NCBI RefSeq assembly: GCF_014836885.1
Contig: NZ_JACSPY010000007.1
Location: 25,562-89,561 of the forward strand
DNA: 64,000 nucleotides
Source of the DNA: Brevibacterium gallinarum
Lineage (GTDB): Bacteria; Actinomycetota; Actinomycetes; Actinomycetales; Brevibacteriaceae
Direction: 5' to 3'
Made by a program: the position numbers and the translations under genes. The notes under the pieces are model-generated. The model was not told where the DNA came from and did not search any database. It saw only the letters and a program-made list of their open reading frames with translations. Shown here in pieces: positions 7,947-15,595 of this stretch (positions are counted from its first letter, which is position 1; each line of letters starts with the position of its first letter).

Positions 7947-8627
7947 ATGGTCCATCTGGTTCTCATCCGGCATGGGGAGAGCGATGCCAACGCCGCCGGC
8001 CTGCTCGCCGGCCGGACGCCCGGGGTCGCTCTCACTGCGGCTGGCCGCGCCCAGATCCGCAGTCTGGCCGGCGTCCTGCCGTTCGCCTCGATCACCGCGC
8101 TGCGGCACTCTCCGCTCATGCGCTGTGTGCAGACGACCGAAGAGCTGCTCGGCATCGTCACCGTCGCTCAGACCCGGGAGGACCCGGACCTGGCAGAAGT
8201 CGACTACGGGCAGTGGAGCGGCCAGCCGCTCACCTCGCTCAAGGCACAGCCTGAGTGGACACGCGTCGCCGAGTGCCCCTCGTCGATGGTCTTCCCCGGC
8301 GGAGAATCGCTCAAGGCGGCTGCCGCCCGGGGGATCGCTGCAGCCCAGGCGCTGGTCGCCGAGCTGCGCCAGCTCACCGCAGGCAGCGGTCAGGACGAGA
8401 ACAGCTGTGAGGACGGCGTGGGGATCATCGTCAGCCACGGTGACATCATCAAGGCGATCCTCGCCGATGCCCTCGGCATCCCGCTCGACCGGTTCCAGCG
8501 CATCGCGGTGGCTCCCGGATCCTTCAGCGTCATCTCCTACCCGGCCACCGGGCATCCGGTCGTGACCGCCATGTCGGTCACCGCCGGCGGACGCCAGGCC
8601 AGCCCCGACCTCGGCGGCGGCCGGTAG
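7947..8627 (+). CDS. Histidine phosphatase, MSMEG_4193 family putative phosphomutase
   Basis: Histidine-phosphatase superfamily protein of 226 residues. The phospho-acceptor motif is LIRHGESDANAAG, followed by the second-Arg region LRHSPLMRCVQTTEEL and the C-terminal catalytic His in IIVSHGDIIKAI. The family is known mainly for its conserved association with DUF3090, SCO1664-family and mshC genes, all of which lie 3-5 kb downstream here, so a link to mycothiol metabolism is often suspected but unproven. ATG 7947 lies seven bases after TATCCT (7934-7939), compatible with a leaderless message. Confidence 0.85.
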   Translation: MVHLVLIRHGESDANAAGLLAGRTPGVALTAAGRAQIRSLAGVLPFASITALRHSPLMRCVQTTEELLGIVTVAQTREDPDLAEVDYGQWSGQPLTSLKAQPEWTRVAECPSSMVFPGGESLKAAAARGIAAAQALVAELRQLTAGSGQDENSCEDGVGIIVSHGDIIKAILADALGIPLDRFQRIAVAPGSFSVISYPATGHPVVTAMSVTAGGRQASPDLGGGR

Positions 8628-8632
8628 CCGAC

Positions 8633-8700
8633 CCCGCACTGGGCCGAACCCGCACTGGGACGAACCCGCGCCGCGATGGGCCGAACCGGCACTGGCGCGC
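8633..8700. repeat. Degenerate GC-rich tandem repeat
   Basis: Two near-identical 16-base units (8633-8648 and 8649-8664, consensus CCCGCACTGGGMCGAA), then a 21-base variant (8665-8685) and a partial copy (8686-8700). They fill the gap between two convergent genes. Confidence 0.7.
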
Positions 8701-8710
8701 AGCGCTCCGG

Positions 8711-9538
8711 TCAGATCGCTGAGATGACCCCGGCGCCCAACAGGGCGTAGATGACCAGGCCGATGATGACGCGGTACCAGACGAAGACGGCGAAGGAGCG
8801 GGTCGAGATGAACTTGAGGAACCCGACGATGACGATGTAGCCGACGACGAAGCTCACCAGTGTGGCCAGTGCGGTCGGCCCCCAGCCGAGCACCATCGGC
8901 TCGCCGATGCTCTTGAACAGGCCGTAGAAGCCCGAGGCCATCACCGCCGGGACAGCGAGCAGGAACGAATAGCGGGCGGCGGCTTCGCGCTTGAAGCCCA
9001 TCAGCCGGCCGGCGATGATCGTGCCGCCGGAGCGCGACACACCGGGGATGAGCGCCATCGCCTGTGCCAGGCCGTAGAGGATGCCCTGACCCCAGGTCAT
9101 GTCCTTGAGCTCATAGGTCCGCGAACCGTACTTGTCGGCCACGCCGAGGATGATGCCGAAGACGATGAGCATCGTCGCAGTGATCCACAAGCTGCGCAGC
9201 ACCGTCTCGATCTGGCTTTCGAACATCAGCCCGAGCACCGCGATGGGAATCGAGCCGAGGATGATGAGCCAGCCGAGCCGGACCTTCGGGTCGTCCTTGG
9301 GTCCGCGGCCCACGAGCGCCTTGCACCAGGCGGCGATGATGCTGGTGATGTCCTTCCAGAAGTACACGAGCACCGCGGTTTCGGTGCCGATCTGCACGAT
9401 GGCGGTGAAGAACGCTCCCGGGTCCTCGCCCGGCAGCAGGAACTCGCCGACGATCCGCAGATGTGCTGATGAGGAGATCGGCAGGAACTCCGTGAGTCCC
9501 TGCACGACTCCGAGGATCGCGGCGATGAGCCAATCCAT
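8711..9538 (-). CDS. uppP: Undecaprenyl-diphosphatase UppP/BacA
   Basis: Integral membrane enzyme of 275 residues that dephosphorylates undecaprenyl diphosphate to recycle the lipid carrier for peptidoglycan synthesis. Both family signatures are present: GLTEFLPISSSAHL (about residues 14-27, with the catalytic Glu) and ALIPGVSRSGGTIIAGR in the C-terminal half (phosphate-binding Arg and Ser). ATG 9538 has AGGAG eight bases upstream. It faces the phosphomutase-family gene and is divergent from the AKR-like gene. uppP is a frequent member of the actinobacterial mshC neighbourhood. Confidence 0.93.
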   Translation of the reverse strand: MDWLIAAILGVVQGLTEFLPISSSAHLRIVGEFLLPGEDPGAFFTAIVQIGTETAVLVYFWKDITSIIAAWCKALVGRGPKDDPKVRLGWLIILGSIPIAVLGLMFESQIETVLRSLWITATMLIVFGIILGVADKYGSRTYELKDMTWGQGILYGLAQAMALIPGVSRSGGTIIAGRLMGFKREAAARYSFLLAVPAVMASGFYGLFKSIGEPMVLGWGPTALATLVSFVVGYIVIVGFLKFISTRSFAVFVWYRVIIGLVIYALLGAGVISAI

Positions 9539-9712
9539 GCACTTACTCCTAGCTGTAGGCACCCGCCAGCGGCGGTGTGGACAGACTCCCGCGCCGGGGA
9601 TCTGGCGGCGGGATGGGGCTGGCTCCGAGGGCTTCGTCACATGACAGCGGCGACGCACCGGCGGGCAGACCCACATCAGGGTAGACCCACTGATCAGGTA
9701 ACCTCAAGGACT

Positions 9713-10618
9713 ATGCACGTTCACCGCGTCGGAACATCAGGTCTGGAGCTCTCCGAGCTCGGACTCGGCACCTTCGACTGGGGCAGTCGCGTTGAGGCGG
9801 ACACCGCCCAGCAGCTCCTCGATTCCTACAGCGAGGCCGGAGGCACGACTCTTGAGCTGCCGTCGTTCGCCTCACCTGCGGCCGACCTGCTCGGGAAGCT
9901 GACAGTCAGCCCCGAAGTCACTGTGTGCGCCCGTGTCGGTGTCGCCCAGCGCGGTGATGAACCGGTCCTCAGCCTGTCCCGGCAACAGGTGCTCAGACAG
10001 ACCCGCGAGCTCCTACAGCGGATGCGCCGGGACCACATCGAGGTCCTCGTCCTCGACGGCTTCGACGTCACCACTCCGCTGGAGGAGACCGCCTCAGCGC
10101 TCGAGACGCTGCTGAGCGCCGGGGACATCGGCTATGTCGCCTGCGCTTATCATTCCGGCTGGCAGCTGGCCGCTGTCGCCGGAGCCGGCATCCCGGTCGT
10201 CGCTGCGTTCAACGAGCATTCGCTGCTCGAGCGCTCGGCGGAGTCCGATGTCGCACCGGCCGCCGACTATCTGGGCATCGGGATGGTCGCCGGTGCCGCA
10301 CTCGGCCGCGGTGCGCTCTCGGGCCAGTACCTCAAGGCTGTGCCGGCGGACTCACGGGCTGCGGTCCACCGCGATGGCTACATGCAGCGGTATCTGACCG
10401 ATGACGCGCAGCGGATCGTGGCCGGCGTGAGCAAGGCCGCTTCGAGCCTGGAGATCGCCCCGGTCGATGTCGCGCTGGCCTGGATGCGCTCACAGGCACC
10501 GGCCTGCAGCCTCATCAGCCCGCGCACGACCGATCAGCTCACACAGCTGGTCAACAGCGATGCCGAACTGCAGCCGGAGATCCTCCAGGTCCTCGACCAG
10601 ATCTCCGAACCCAGCTGA
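9713..10618 (+). CDS. Aldo/keto reductase-like protein lacking the catalytic tetrad
   Basis: A 301-residue protein with the overall AKR sequence pattern: start HRVGTSGLELSELGLGTFDWG, middle TTPLEETASALETLLSAGDIGYV, and a C-terminal VDVALAWMRSQAPACSLISP helix-loop. The four catalytic positions appear substituted: the DTAxxY segment reads LELPSFA, the Lys strand reads VTVCARVG, and the His position in the next strand reads LDGFD. It therefore looks like a pseudoenzyme or a protein with altered chemistry. AAGGA lies 3-7 bases before ATG 9713, and TAACCT lies eight bases upstream. It stands between uppP and DUF3090 in a conserved block. Confidence 0.72.
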   Translation: MHVHRVGTSGLELSELGLGTFDWGSRVEADTAQQLLDSYSEAGGTTLELPSFASPAADLLGKLTVSPEVTVCARVGVAQRGDEPVLSLSRQQVLRQTRELLQRMRRDHIEVLVLDGFDVTTPLEETASALETLLSAGDIGYVACAYHSGWQLAAVAGAGIPVVAAFNEHSLLERSAESDVAPAADYLGIGMVAGAALGRGALSGQYLKAVPADSRAAVHRDGYMQRYLTDDAQRIVAGVSKAASSLEIAPVDVALAWMRSQAPACSLISPRTTDQLTQLVNSDAELQPEILQVLDQISEPS

Positions 10619-10677
10619 CACCTCGGGCACGGCAACAGGCGCTGTTCAGGTGAGGGTGGGGCAGCAGCGCTCAGCGC

Positions 10678-11025
10678 TCACTGCTTGACGGTGACCTCAT
10701 CGTCGTAGTCGTCGTCGAAGTCGTCATCATCGTCTTCGTCGTAGTCATCGTCATCATCGTCGAAATCATCATCGAAGTCGTCATCATCGTCATCGTCGCC
10801 GAGGTCGGCCTTGGCGTCTTCCTGATCATCGAAGAGCTCAAAGGGCGTGACCTCCTCGAATGCGCGATAGAGGGCGTCCTCGTAGATGTCGAAAGCCTCG
10901 GCCAGGGCCATGTAGGTGGCTTCGACTCGCGGGTCCTCATCGGAGGAACGGTGGGCCGCTGCAGCGTAGTGCTCGCGGATTGCCGAAAGGAACTCTTCCA
11001 GGGCCACATCGGGTTCAAGGCTCAT
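10678..11025 (-). CDS. Acidic protein with poly-Asp tail, function unknown
   Basis: A 115-residue protein. Residues 1-75 form a compact, probably helical region (ALEEFLSAIREHYAAAA, then TYMALAEAFDIYEDALYRAF). Residues 80-110 are almost only Asp/Glu with periodic Phe/Tyr, encoded by reiterated GAY codons. ATG 11025 is preceded by GGAGG at unusually short spacing. The gene runs opposite to the flanking genes and is convergent with the AKR-like gene. The acidic tail could bind basic proteins, metal ions or mimic DNA, but nothing in the sequence decides this. I do not recognise a named family with confidence. Confidence 0.7.
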   Translation of the reverse strand: MSLEPDVALEEFLSAIREHYAAAAHRSSDEDPRVEATYMALAEAFDIYEDALYRAFEEVTPFELFDDQEDAKADLGDDDDDDDFDDDFDDDDDDYDEDDDDDFDDDYDDEVTVKQ

Positions 11026-11109
11026 GCCTCCAATGTACCCCCCTTCTGCAGGCCGCGTCACCAGTTCGAGCCGATGACGAGGGGAATCGAATGCCATAGG
11101 GTAAGGACT

Positions 11110-11676
11110 ATGGCCGCCCCGATCTTCGAACACTCGTCGCCCGACCGGTTCATCGCCGGGACCGTCGGCCTGCCGGGCGAGCGCACGTTCTTCCTGCAGG
11201 CCGCCTCCGAGGGCGTCGTCACCTCGGTGACGCTGGAGAAGGAGCAGGTCGAGATGCTCGGGGAGCGGATGGACGAGCTGCTCGACATGGTCAGGGCCAA
11301 GGGCGCCAGCACTGTGCCGATCCCGGTCGGCCCGCTCGAGGAGCTCATCGACAACGCCGGCCTGGCGATGCCCGTCGACGCCGAGTTCATCGTCGGCACC
11401 ATGAGTCTGGGCTGGGACACCCAGGCCGGTCTGCTCATCGTCGAATGCTTCGAACTCACCCAGCAGGACGCCGAGTCGGGCACCAGCGGCGACCCGGATG
11501 ACGACACGCAGGAGCGACGCTCACTCAAGGTCACCCTCACCGCCGGCCAGGCCCGCGAGTTCGCCCGCCGCGCCGACCAGGTCGTCAATGCCGGACGCTC
11601 GGACTGCCCGTTCTGCGCGCTGCCGCTCGATCCGGCCGGTCACATGTGCCCGCGCGCCAACGGAATCGCCCGCTGA
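11110..11676 (+). CDS. DUF3090 family protein
   Basis: A 188-residue protein of the DUF3090 family, which co-occurs with mshC in actinobacteria. The N-terminal part (FIAGTVGLPGERTFFLQA) is typical. The C-terminus has a probable zinc knuckle, CPFCALPLDPAGHMCPRANG (Cys-x2-Cys and a third Cys-Pro). No enzymatic motif is recognised. ATG 11110 has AAGGA four bases upstream, and TAGGGT (11097-11102) seven bases upstream fits a leaderless promoter too. Its stop overlaps the next start by one base, so it is coupled to the SCO1664-family gene. Confidence 0.85.
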   Translation: MAAPIFEHSSPDRFIAGTVGLPGERTFFLQAASEGVVTSVTLEKEQVEMLGERMDELLDMVRAKGASTVPIPVGPLEELIDNAGLAMPVDAEFIVGTMSLGWDTQAGLLIVECFELTQQDAESGTSGDPDDDTQERRSLKVTLTAGQAREFARRADQVVNAGRSDCPFCALPLDPAGHMCPRANGIAR

Positions 11677-12581
11677 TGCCGGATATGACGACCCGCAGCG
11701 GACACAGCGACTCCAGCCCCGACTGGCCGGAGATCTCCGTGCGCATCGACACACCGACGCACCTGTCAGCGGCAGACGACACCGCCAGCATCGTCGACGT
11801 GCTCACCGCCGGTGAGGTCCACCAGCTCGGGCGCATCCCGCACGCCTCGAATGACACGCGGCTCATCACGGTGACAGCAGGTGAGACTGTGCTGCGCGCG
11901 GTCTACAAGCCCGCCGCGGGGGAGCGGCCGCTGCATGACTTCCCCCACCAGTCGCTGGCCGGCCGGGAGGTCGCCTGCTTCGAACTCGGGCAGGCCATCG
12001 GGCTGCCGGTGGCCCCGCCGACGGTCATGCGCACTGACATGCCGGCCGGACCGGGCTCAGTGCAGGCGTATGTCGAGACGCTCAGCCCCGGCGATGCGCT
12101 CGTCGACATCTTCGAACCCGACGAGGTGCCTGAAGGCTGGGCTGCGATCTTCGCCGCCGTGTCCGAAGACGGTGAGGACCTCGTCGTCGCCCACGCGCTC
12201 GCACCGGCACTGCGGCAGATCGCACTGTTCGACCTCATCGTCAACAACGCCGACCGCAAAGCCTCACACATCCTCAGCGGGCACTACCGCTTCGACGGCA
12301 CCGCACCCGGCGTGTTCGGCATCGACCACGGACTGACCTTCCACGCCGAACCGAAGCTGCGCACCGTGCTGTGGGGCTTCTGCGGCGAACCCTTCACACC
12401 TGCTGAGAACCGGCTTTTGGCCGAGGTCGCCGAGAGCACCGAACTGCGGCACCGCCTCGGGACCTGGCTCACCGATGCCGAGGCAGACGCCACCGCGGCA
12501 CGCGCAGCGGCCCTGAGCGAGCTCGGGGCCTTCCCGCTGCCGCCGGCGACCCGGACGCCGATTCCGTGGCCGCCGCTGTGA
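11676..12581 (+). CDS. SCO1664 family protein (PI3/4-kinase-like fold)
   Basis: A 301-residue protein of the SCO1664 family. Motifs resemble the catalytic loop of PI3/4-kinase or HipA-like folds: LFDLIVNNADRKASHIL (N-N-x-D-R-K) followed by FGIDHGLTFH, in which the Asp would be the metal ligand; an upstream YKPAAGE strand may hold the ATP-binding Lys. The family is conserved next to DUF3090 and mshC, but its substrate is unknown. ATG 11676 overlaps the upstream stop (TGATG); ATG 11685 is an in-frame alternative. No terminator separates it from mshC, only a 23-base-unit repeat. Confidence 0.8.
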   Translation: MPDMTTRSGHSDSSPDWPEISVRIDTPTHLSAADDTASIVDVLTAGEVHQLGRIPHASNDTRLITVTAGETVLRAVYKPAAGERPLHDFPHQSLAGREVACFELGQAIGLPVAPPTVMRTDMPAGPGSVQAYVETLSPGDALVDIFEPDEVPEGWAAIFAAVSEDGEDLVVAHALAPALRQIALFDLIVNNADRKASHILSGHYRFDGTAPGVFGIDHGLTFHAEPKLRTVLWGFCGEPFTPAENRLLAEVAESTELRHRLGTWLTDAEADATAARAAALSELGAFPLPPATRTPIPWPPL

Positions 12582-12596
12582 CCGCGGCACGCTGAG

Positions 12597-12665
12597 ACAT
12601 CCCGTTCCGGTGCGCCGGCACGTCCCGATCCGGCATGTGGGCACATGCTCTTCCGCTGCGCCGGG
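12597..12665. repeat. Three degenerate 23-bp tandem units upstream of mshC
   Basis: Units 12597-12619, 12620-12642 and 12643-12665, each exactly 23 bases. They start AC(A/G)T and share TCCSNTSCG in the middle and GSSGG near the end. They fill the gap between the SCO1664-family gene and the mshC promoter. Confidence 0.6.
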
Positions 12666-12677
12666 ACATCAGCCGTG

Positions 12678-12707
12678 TTGAGGTCGCTGATTGCTCACTC
12701 GTATGCT
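12678..12707 (+). promoter_or_regulatory. mshC promoter (leaderless type)
   Basis: TTGAGG (12678-12683), an 18-base spacer, TATGCT (12702-12707), then six bases to GTG 12714. The geometry predicts transcription starting at the initiation codon itself. Confidence 0.6.
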
Positions 12708-12713
12708 GGGGAC

Positions 12714-13946
12714 GTGAAACCATGGCAATCTCCTGATGTTCCCAGGCTCTCCAGCTCCGGCCGCGGCCCCGACGTCTACTGCACTGCAGAGCAGGGACCT
12801 GTACAGGCGCCGGGCAAGGAGAAGGTCGCGCGACTCTACGTCTGCGGGATCACCCCCTACGACTCAACCCACCTCGGTCACGCCGCCACCTATGTGGCCT
12901 TCGACGTGCTGCAGCGGGTGTGGCGCGATGCCGGTGTGGAGGTGTCCTACGTCCAGAACATCACCGACATCGACGACCCGCTCCTCGCACGGGCCGACGC
13001 CACCGGCGTCGACTGGCGGGATCTGGCCGACGGTGAGATCGAACGATTTCGCAGCGACATGGAGGCGCTGCGCGTCATCGCCCCCGACCACTACATCGGT
13101 GCCGTCGAGAGCATCGATCTCGTCGTCTCCGCGGTCACCGAACTGCTGCACAACGGTTACGCCTACCGTCTCGACAACGGCGATGTGTACTACCGCGTCA
13201 ACGCCGCGATCAAACCGGCTTTCGGTTCGGAGTCACATTACGACCGCGACACGATGCTGCGCCTGTTCGGCGAACGCGGCGGCGACCCCGGCACACCGGG
13301 CAAGGAAGATCCGCTCGACGCGCTGCTGTGGCGTGCCGAACGCGAAGGCGAGCCGTCCTGGGACGGCGGCGAGCTCGGCCCGGGCCGGCCCGGCTGGCAC
13401 ATCGAATGCGCGGCCATCGCCAACGAGTACCTCGGCTTCCCGCTCACCATCCAGGGTGGCGGCTCAGACCTGATCTTCCCGCACCACGAGATGTGCGCAG
13501 CGCACGCGACCGCACTGACCGGCGAGCCGTTCGCCCAGGTGTTCATGCATACCGGCATGGTCGGCTACGAGGGCGAGAAGATGAGCAAGTCTCGCGGGAA
13601 TCTCGTCTTCGTCTCCGCGCTGCGCGAATCCGGTGTCGACCCGATGGCGGTGCGGCTGACCCTGCTGGCGCACCACTACCGCTGCGACTGGAGCTATTCC
13701 GATGAGGTGCTCGAGCAGGCCCAGCAGCGCCTGGCCACCTGGCGCAGGGCCGCCGGCCTCGGATCGACGGTCAGCGCCGAAGACGTCATCGACGATCTGC
13801 GCCACGACCTCAGCGACGACCTTGACACGCCCTCAGCGCTCTCAACGCTCGACCGCTGGGCTGCCACCACGAGCAGCGAGGGGTCGCGCGCCGACACCGA
13901 GGAGATCGTCGAGGCGATCGACGCCCTCCTCGGCGTCAGGCTCTGA
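12714..13946 (+). CDS. mshC: L-cysteine:1D-myo-inositol 2-amino-2-deoxy-alpha-D-glucopyranoside ligase MshC
   Basis: ATP-dependent ligase of mycothiol biosynthesis; it joins cysteine to GlcN-Ins in the cytoplasm. The 410-residue length and the start [11 protein letters not shown] fit MshC rather than CysS. Class I synthetase motifs are present: [20 protein letters not shown] with zinc-ligand Cys and Hx[11 protein letters not shown] with the second zinc Cys, and [10 protein letters not shown] (KMSKS). GTG 12714 is preferred over the earlier ATG 12645 because it fits MshC starts and lies six bases after a good -10. The upstream DUF3090 and SCO1664-family genes are its usual companions. Confidence 0.95.
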   Translation: MKPWQSPDVPRLSSSGRGPDVYCTAEQGPVQAPGKEKVARLYVCGITPYDSTHLGHAATYVAFDVLQRVWRDAGVEVSYVQNITDIDDPLLARADATGVDWRDLADGEIERFRSDMEALRVIAPDHYIGAVESIDLVVSAVTELLHNGYAYRLDNGDVYYRVNAAIKPAFGSESHYDRDTMLRLFGERGGDPGTPGKEDPLDALLWRAEREGEPSWDGGELGPGRPGWHIECAAIANEYLGFPLTIQGGGSDLIFPHHEMCAAHATALTGEPFAQVFMHTGMVGYEGEKMSKSRGNLVFVSALRESGVDPMAVRLTLLAHHYRCDWSYSDEVLEQAQQRLATWRRAAGLGSTVSAEDVIDDLRHDLSDDLDTPSALSTLDRWAATTSSEGSRADTEEIVEAIDALLGVRL

Positions 13947-13968
13947 CGACTGCTGTCGCACACTGACG

Positions 13969-14000
13969 GCCGGCCCCGCACCACGAGGTGTGGGGCCGGC
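13969..14000. terminator. Bidirectional terminator between mshC and the PAC2 gene
   Basis: A 14-bp hairpin (13969-13982 with 13987-14000, one G-T pair) with loop ACGA, between convergent genes; TTT follows shortly on the plus side. Confidence 0.8.
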
Positions 14001-14006
14001 GGTGTT

Positions 14007-14849
14007 TCAGCCTCCGTCGCGGCGCCGGTGCTGCAGGTAGCGCTCGAACTCGCGGGCGATCGCCTCGCCCTTGGCTTCGGGCAGCTCGGAGGTCTCCGCG
14101 ACCGATTCGAGGTGCTCGACGTGATCCTGCAGGTCGGGGTTGGCTTCGACGAACTCCTCGACGCCGAACTCCCAGGCACGGGCATCTTCGACGAGGTCGT
14201 GCTGGGGCACGACCAACCCGGTCAGGTCCTCGAAGGCGCCGAGCAGCGACAGGATCGCCTTCGGCGAGGTGGTGCCGGCGACATACCCGGGCACGGACAC
14301 TGTCAGGGTGACCGCCGTGATGCGCTGCGCGGCGAGCATCACCGCGAAGACCTCCAGCAGACCGGCAGTGCCCTCACCGTAGGCCGATTCGACGCCGTCA
14401 TAGGCGGAGACCACGTCGGACTGTTCGCTTGTGATCGCGACCGGCAGCGGACGCCGATGGGACACCGCTGCGGCAGCACCGCTGATGAGCACCACACGAT
14501 CACCGGAATGAGCACCGTCCAGCAGCACTTCGAAGGCCTCAGCCCAGTAGAAGGTCGGCTCCGGCCCGATCATGACGATCACGCTGATCGGCGTGCCCGG
14601 CACCGTTCCGAGATAGGTCTCGACGCACGGCCACTCGACTTCAGCGTTCATTCCGGAGCGGCGCAGCCGCGGACGCACCAGCGTGTAGTCGTAGTAGCCA
14701 TCGGTCAGCAGGTCCTCAGCCGGGCGCAGATCCCACGCCTCGACCAGGTGATGCGCGGCGTCGACGGCGCTCTGACCTGCGTCATCCATACCTTCGACGG
14801 CGATGATCCGCAGCCAGCGATCGGAGGGAGGCAGAAAGTCCATGGGCAC
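14007..14849 (-). CDS. PAC2 family (proteasome assembly chaperone-like) protein
   Basis: A 280-residue protein of the PAC2 family, related to archaeal and eukaryotic proteasome assembly chaperones. Typical features are the early IIAVEGMDDAGQSAVDAAHHLVEAW, SVIVMIGPEPTFYW and SVPGYVAGTTSPKAILSLLGAF segments. Actinobacterial PAC2 proteins often lie near proteasome and mshC genes, as here (proteasome 4-12 kb away), but a chaperone role has not been shown for them as far as I know. GTG 14849 is used because a minus-strand -10 (TAGCGT, 14860-14855) ends five bases before it; ATG 14843 two codons later is equally plausible. No ribosome-binding site is visible for either. Confidence 0.82.
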   Translation of the reverse strand: MPMDFLPPSDRWLRIIAVEGMDDAGQSAVDAAHHLVEAWDLRPAEDLLTDGYYDYTLVRPRLRRSGMNAEVEWPCVETYLGTVPGTPISVIVMIGPEPTFYWAEAFEVLLDGAHSGDRVVLISGAAAAVSHRRPLPVAITSEQSDVVSAYDGVESAYGEGTAGLLEVFAVMLAAQRITAVTLTVSVPGYVAGTTSPKAILSLLGAFEDLTGLVVPQHDLVEDARAWEFGVEEFVEANPDLQDHVEHLESVAETSELPEAKGEAIAREFERYLQHRRRDGG

Positions 14850-14853
14850 AGAC

Positions 14854-14860
14854 TACGCTA
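14854..14860. promoter_or_regulatory. Shared symmetric -10 box of the PAC2/HAD divergent pair
   Basis: TACGCTA reads TACGCT on the plus strand, seven bases before ATG 14867, and TAGCGT on the minus strand, five bases before GTG 14849. One 7-bp element can thus act as -10 in both directions. Confidence 0.5.
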
Positions 14861-14866
14861 GGAGTC

Positions 14867-15571
14867 ATGCGATTCTACTCGGCAGTCCTGTGGGACATGG
14901 ACGGCACTCTCGTCGACACCGAACCGTACTGGATCACCGCCGAAACAGAGCTCATGCGCACTCACGGTCTCGACTGGGACGAGGAGAAGGGCATGCTCAT
15001 GGTCGGCAACGAGCTGCTGACCTCGGCCCACATCCTCATCGCCCACGGCCTGACGCTGCCAGCTGAGGAGATCGTCGAACTGCTCCTCGACCGCGTCATC
15101 GAGCTCATCGGCGAGCATGTGCCGTTCCGGCCCGGGGCACGTGAGCTGCTGGCAGACCTGCAGGCCAACAGCGTGCCGTGTGCGCTGGTGACGATGTCGT
15201 ATCGCCGGCTCACCGAGGCGGTCGTCGCCGCCTGCCCGGACGGAGCATTCGCAGCGCTTGTCACCGGCGACGAGGTGCCGGCCGGCAAGCCGGATCCAGC
15301 GCCCTATCTCATCGGCGCCGAGCAGATCGGCGTACCACCCGAAGCATGTGTGGCATTCGAGGACTCCGTGCCCGGACTCACCAGCGCCGAATCCGCAGGG
15401 ACGATAGCGTTCGGGGTGCCGCATCTGGTGCCGATTCCCGAACAGCCGGGCCGACGGCTCGTGCCGACCCTGGAGGGGATGAGTGCCCAGTCCCTCGACG
15501 GCCTGATCGGCTCGGCCGTCCCGCACGGGCCCGGCGTCGCCGATGCCCAGCAGTCCAGCGACGGCGAGTGA
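14867..15571 (+). CDS. HAD-superfamily phosphatase (beta-phosphoglucomutase-like)
   Basis: Haloacid-dehalogenase hydrolase of 234 residues. Motif I is LWDMDGTLVDTE with nucleophile D10 and acid/base D12; motif II is the Thr in LVTMSYRR; motif III/IV is GKPDPAPYLIGA with the catalytic Lys and then CVAFEDSVPGL with the metal-binding acid. The cap inserted after motif I is helical (C1 type), as in beta-PGM and phosphoglycolate phosphatase-like proteins. The substrate is unknown. AGGAG lies just ahead of ATG 14867, and the gene diverges from PAC2 with only 17 bases between starts. Confidence 0.88.
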   Translation: MRFYSAVLWDMDGTLVDTEPYWITAETELMRTHGLDWDEEKGMLMVGNELLTSAHILIAHGLTLPAEEIVELLLDRVIELIGEHVPFRPGARELLADLQANSVPCALVTMSYRRLTEAVVAACPDGAFAALVTGDEVPAGKPDPAPYLIGAEQIGVPPEACVAFEDSVPGLTSAESAGTIAFGVPHLVPIPEQPGRRLVPTLEGMSAQSLDGLIGSAVPHGPGVADAQQSSDGE

Positions 15572-15595
15572 AGGAGCAGGCCCCTGCAGGCTGGC

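Noticed and set aside
8633..8700. Possible short CRISPR array
   Set aside because: Units are 16-21 bases with no spacers and no cas genes nearby; simple tandem repeats instead.
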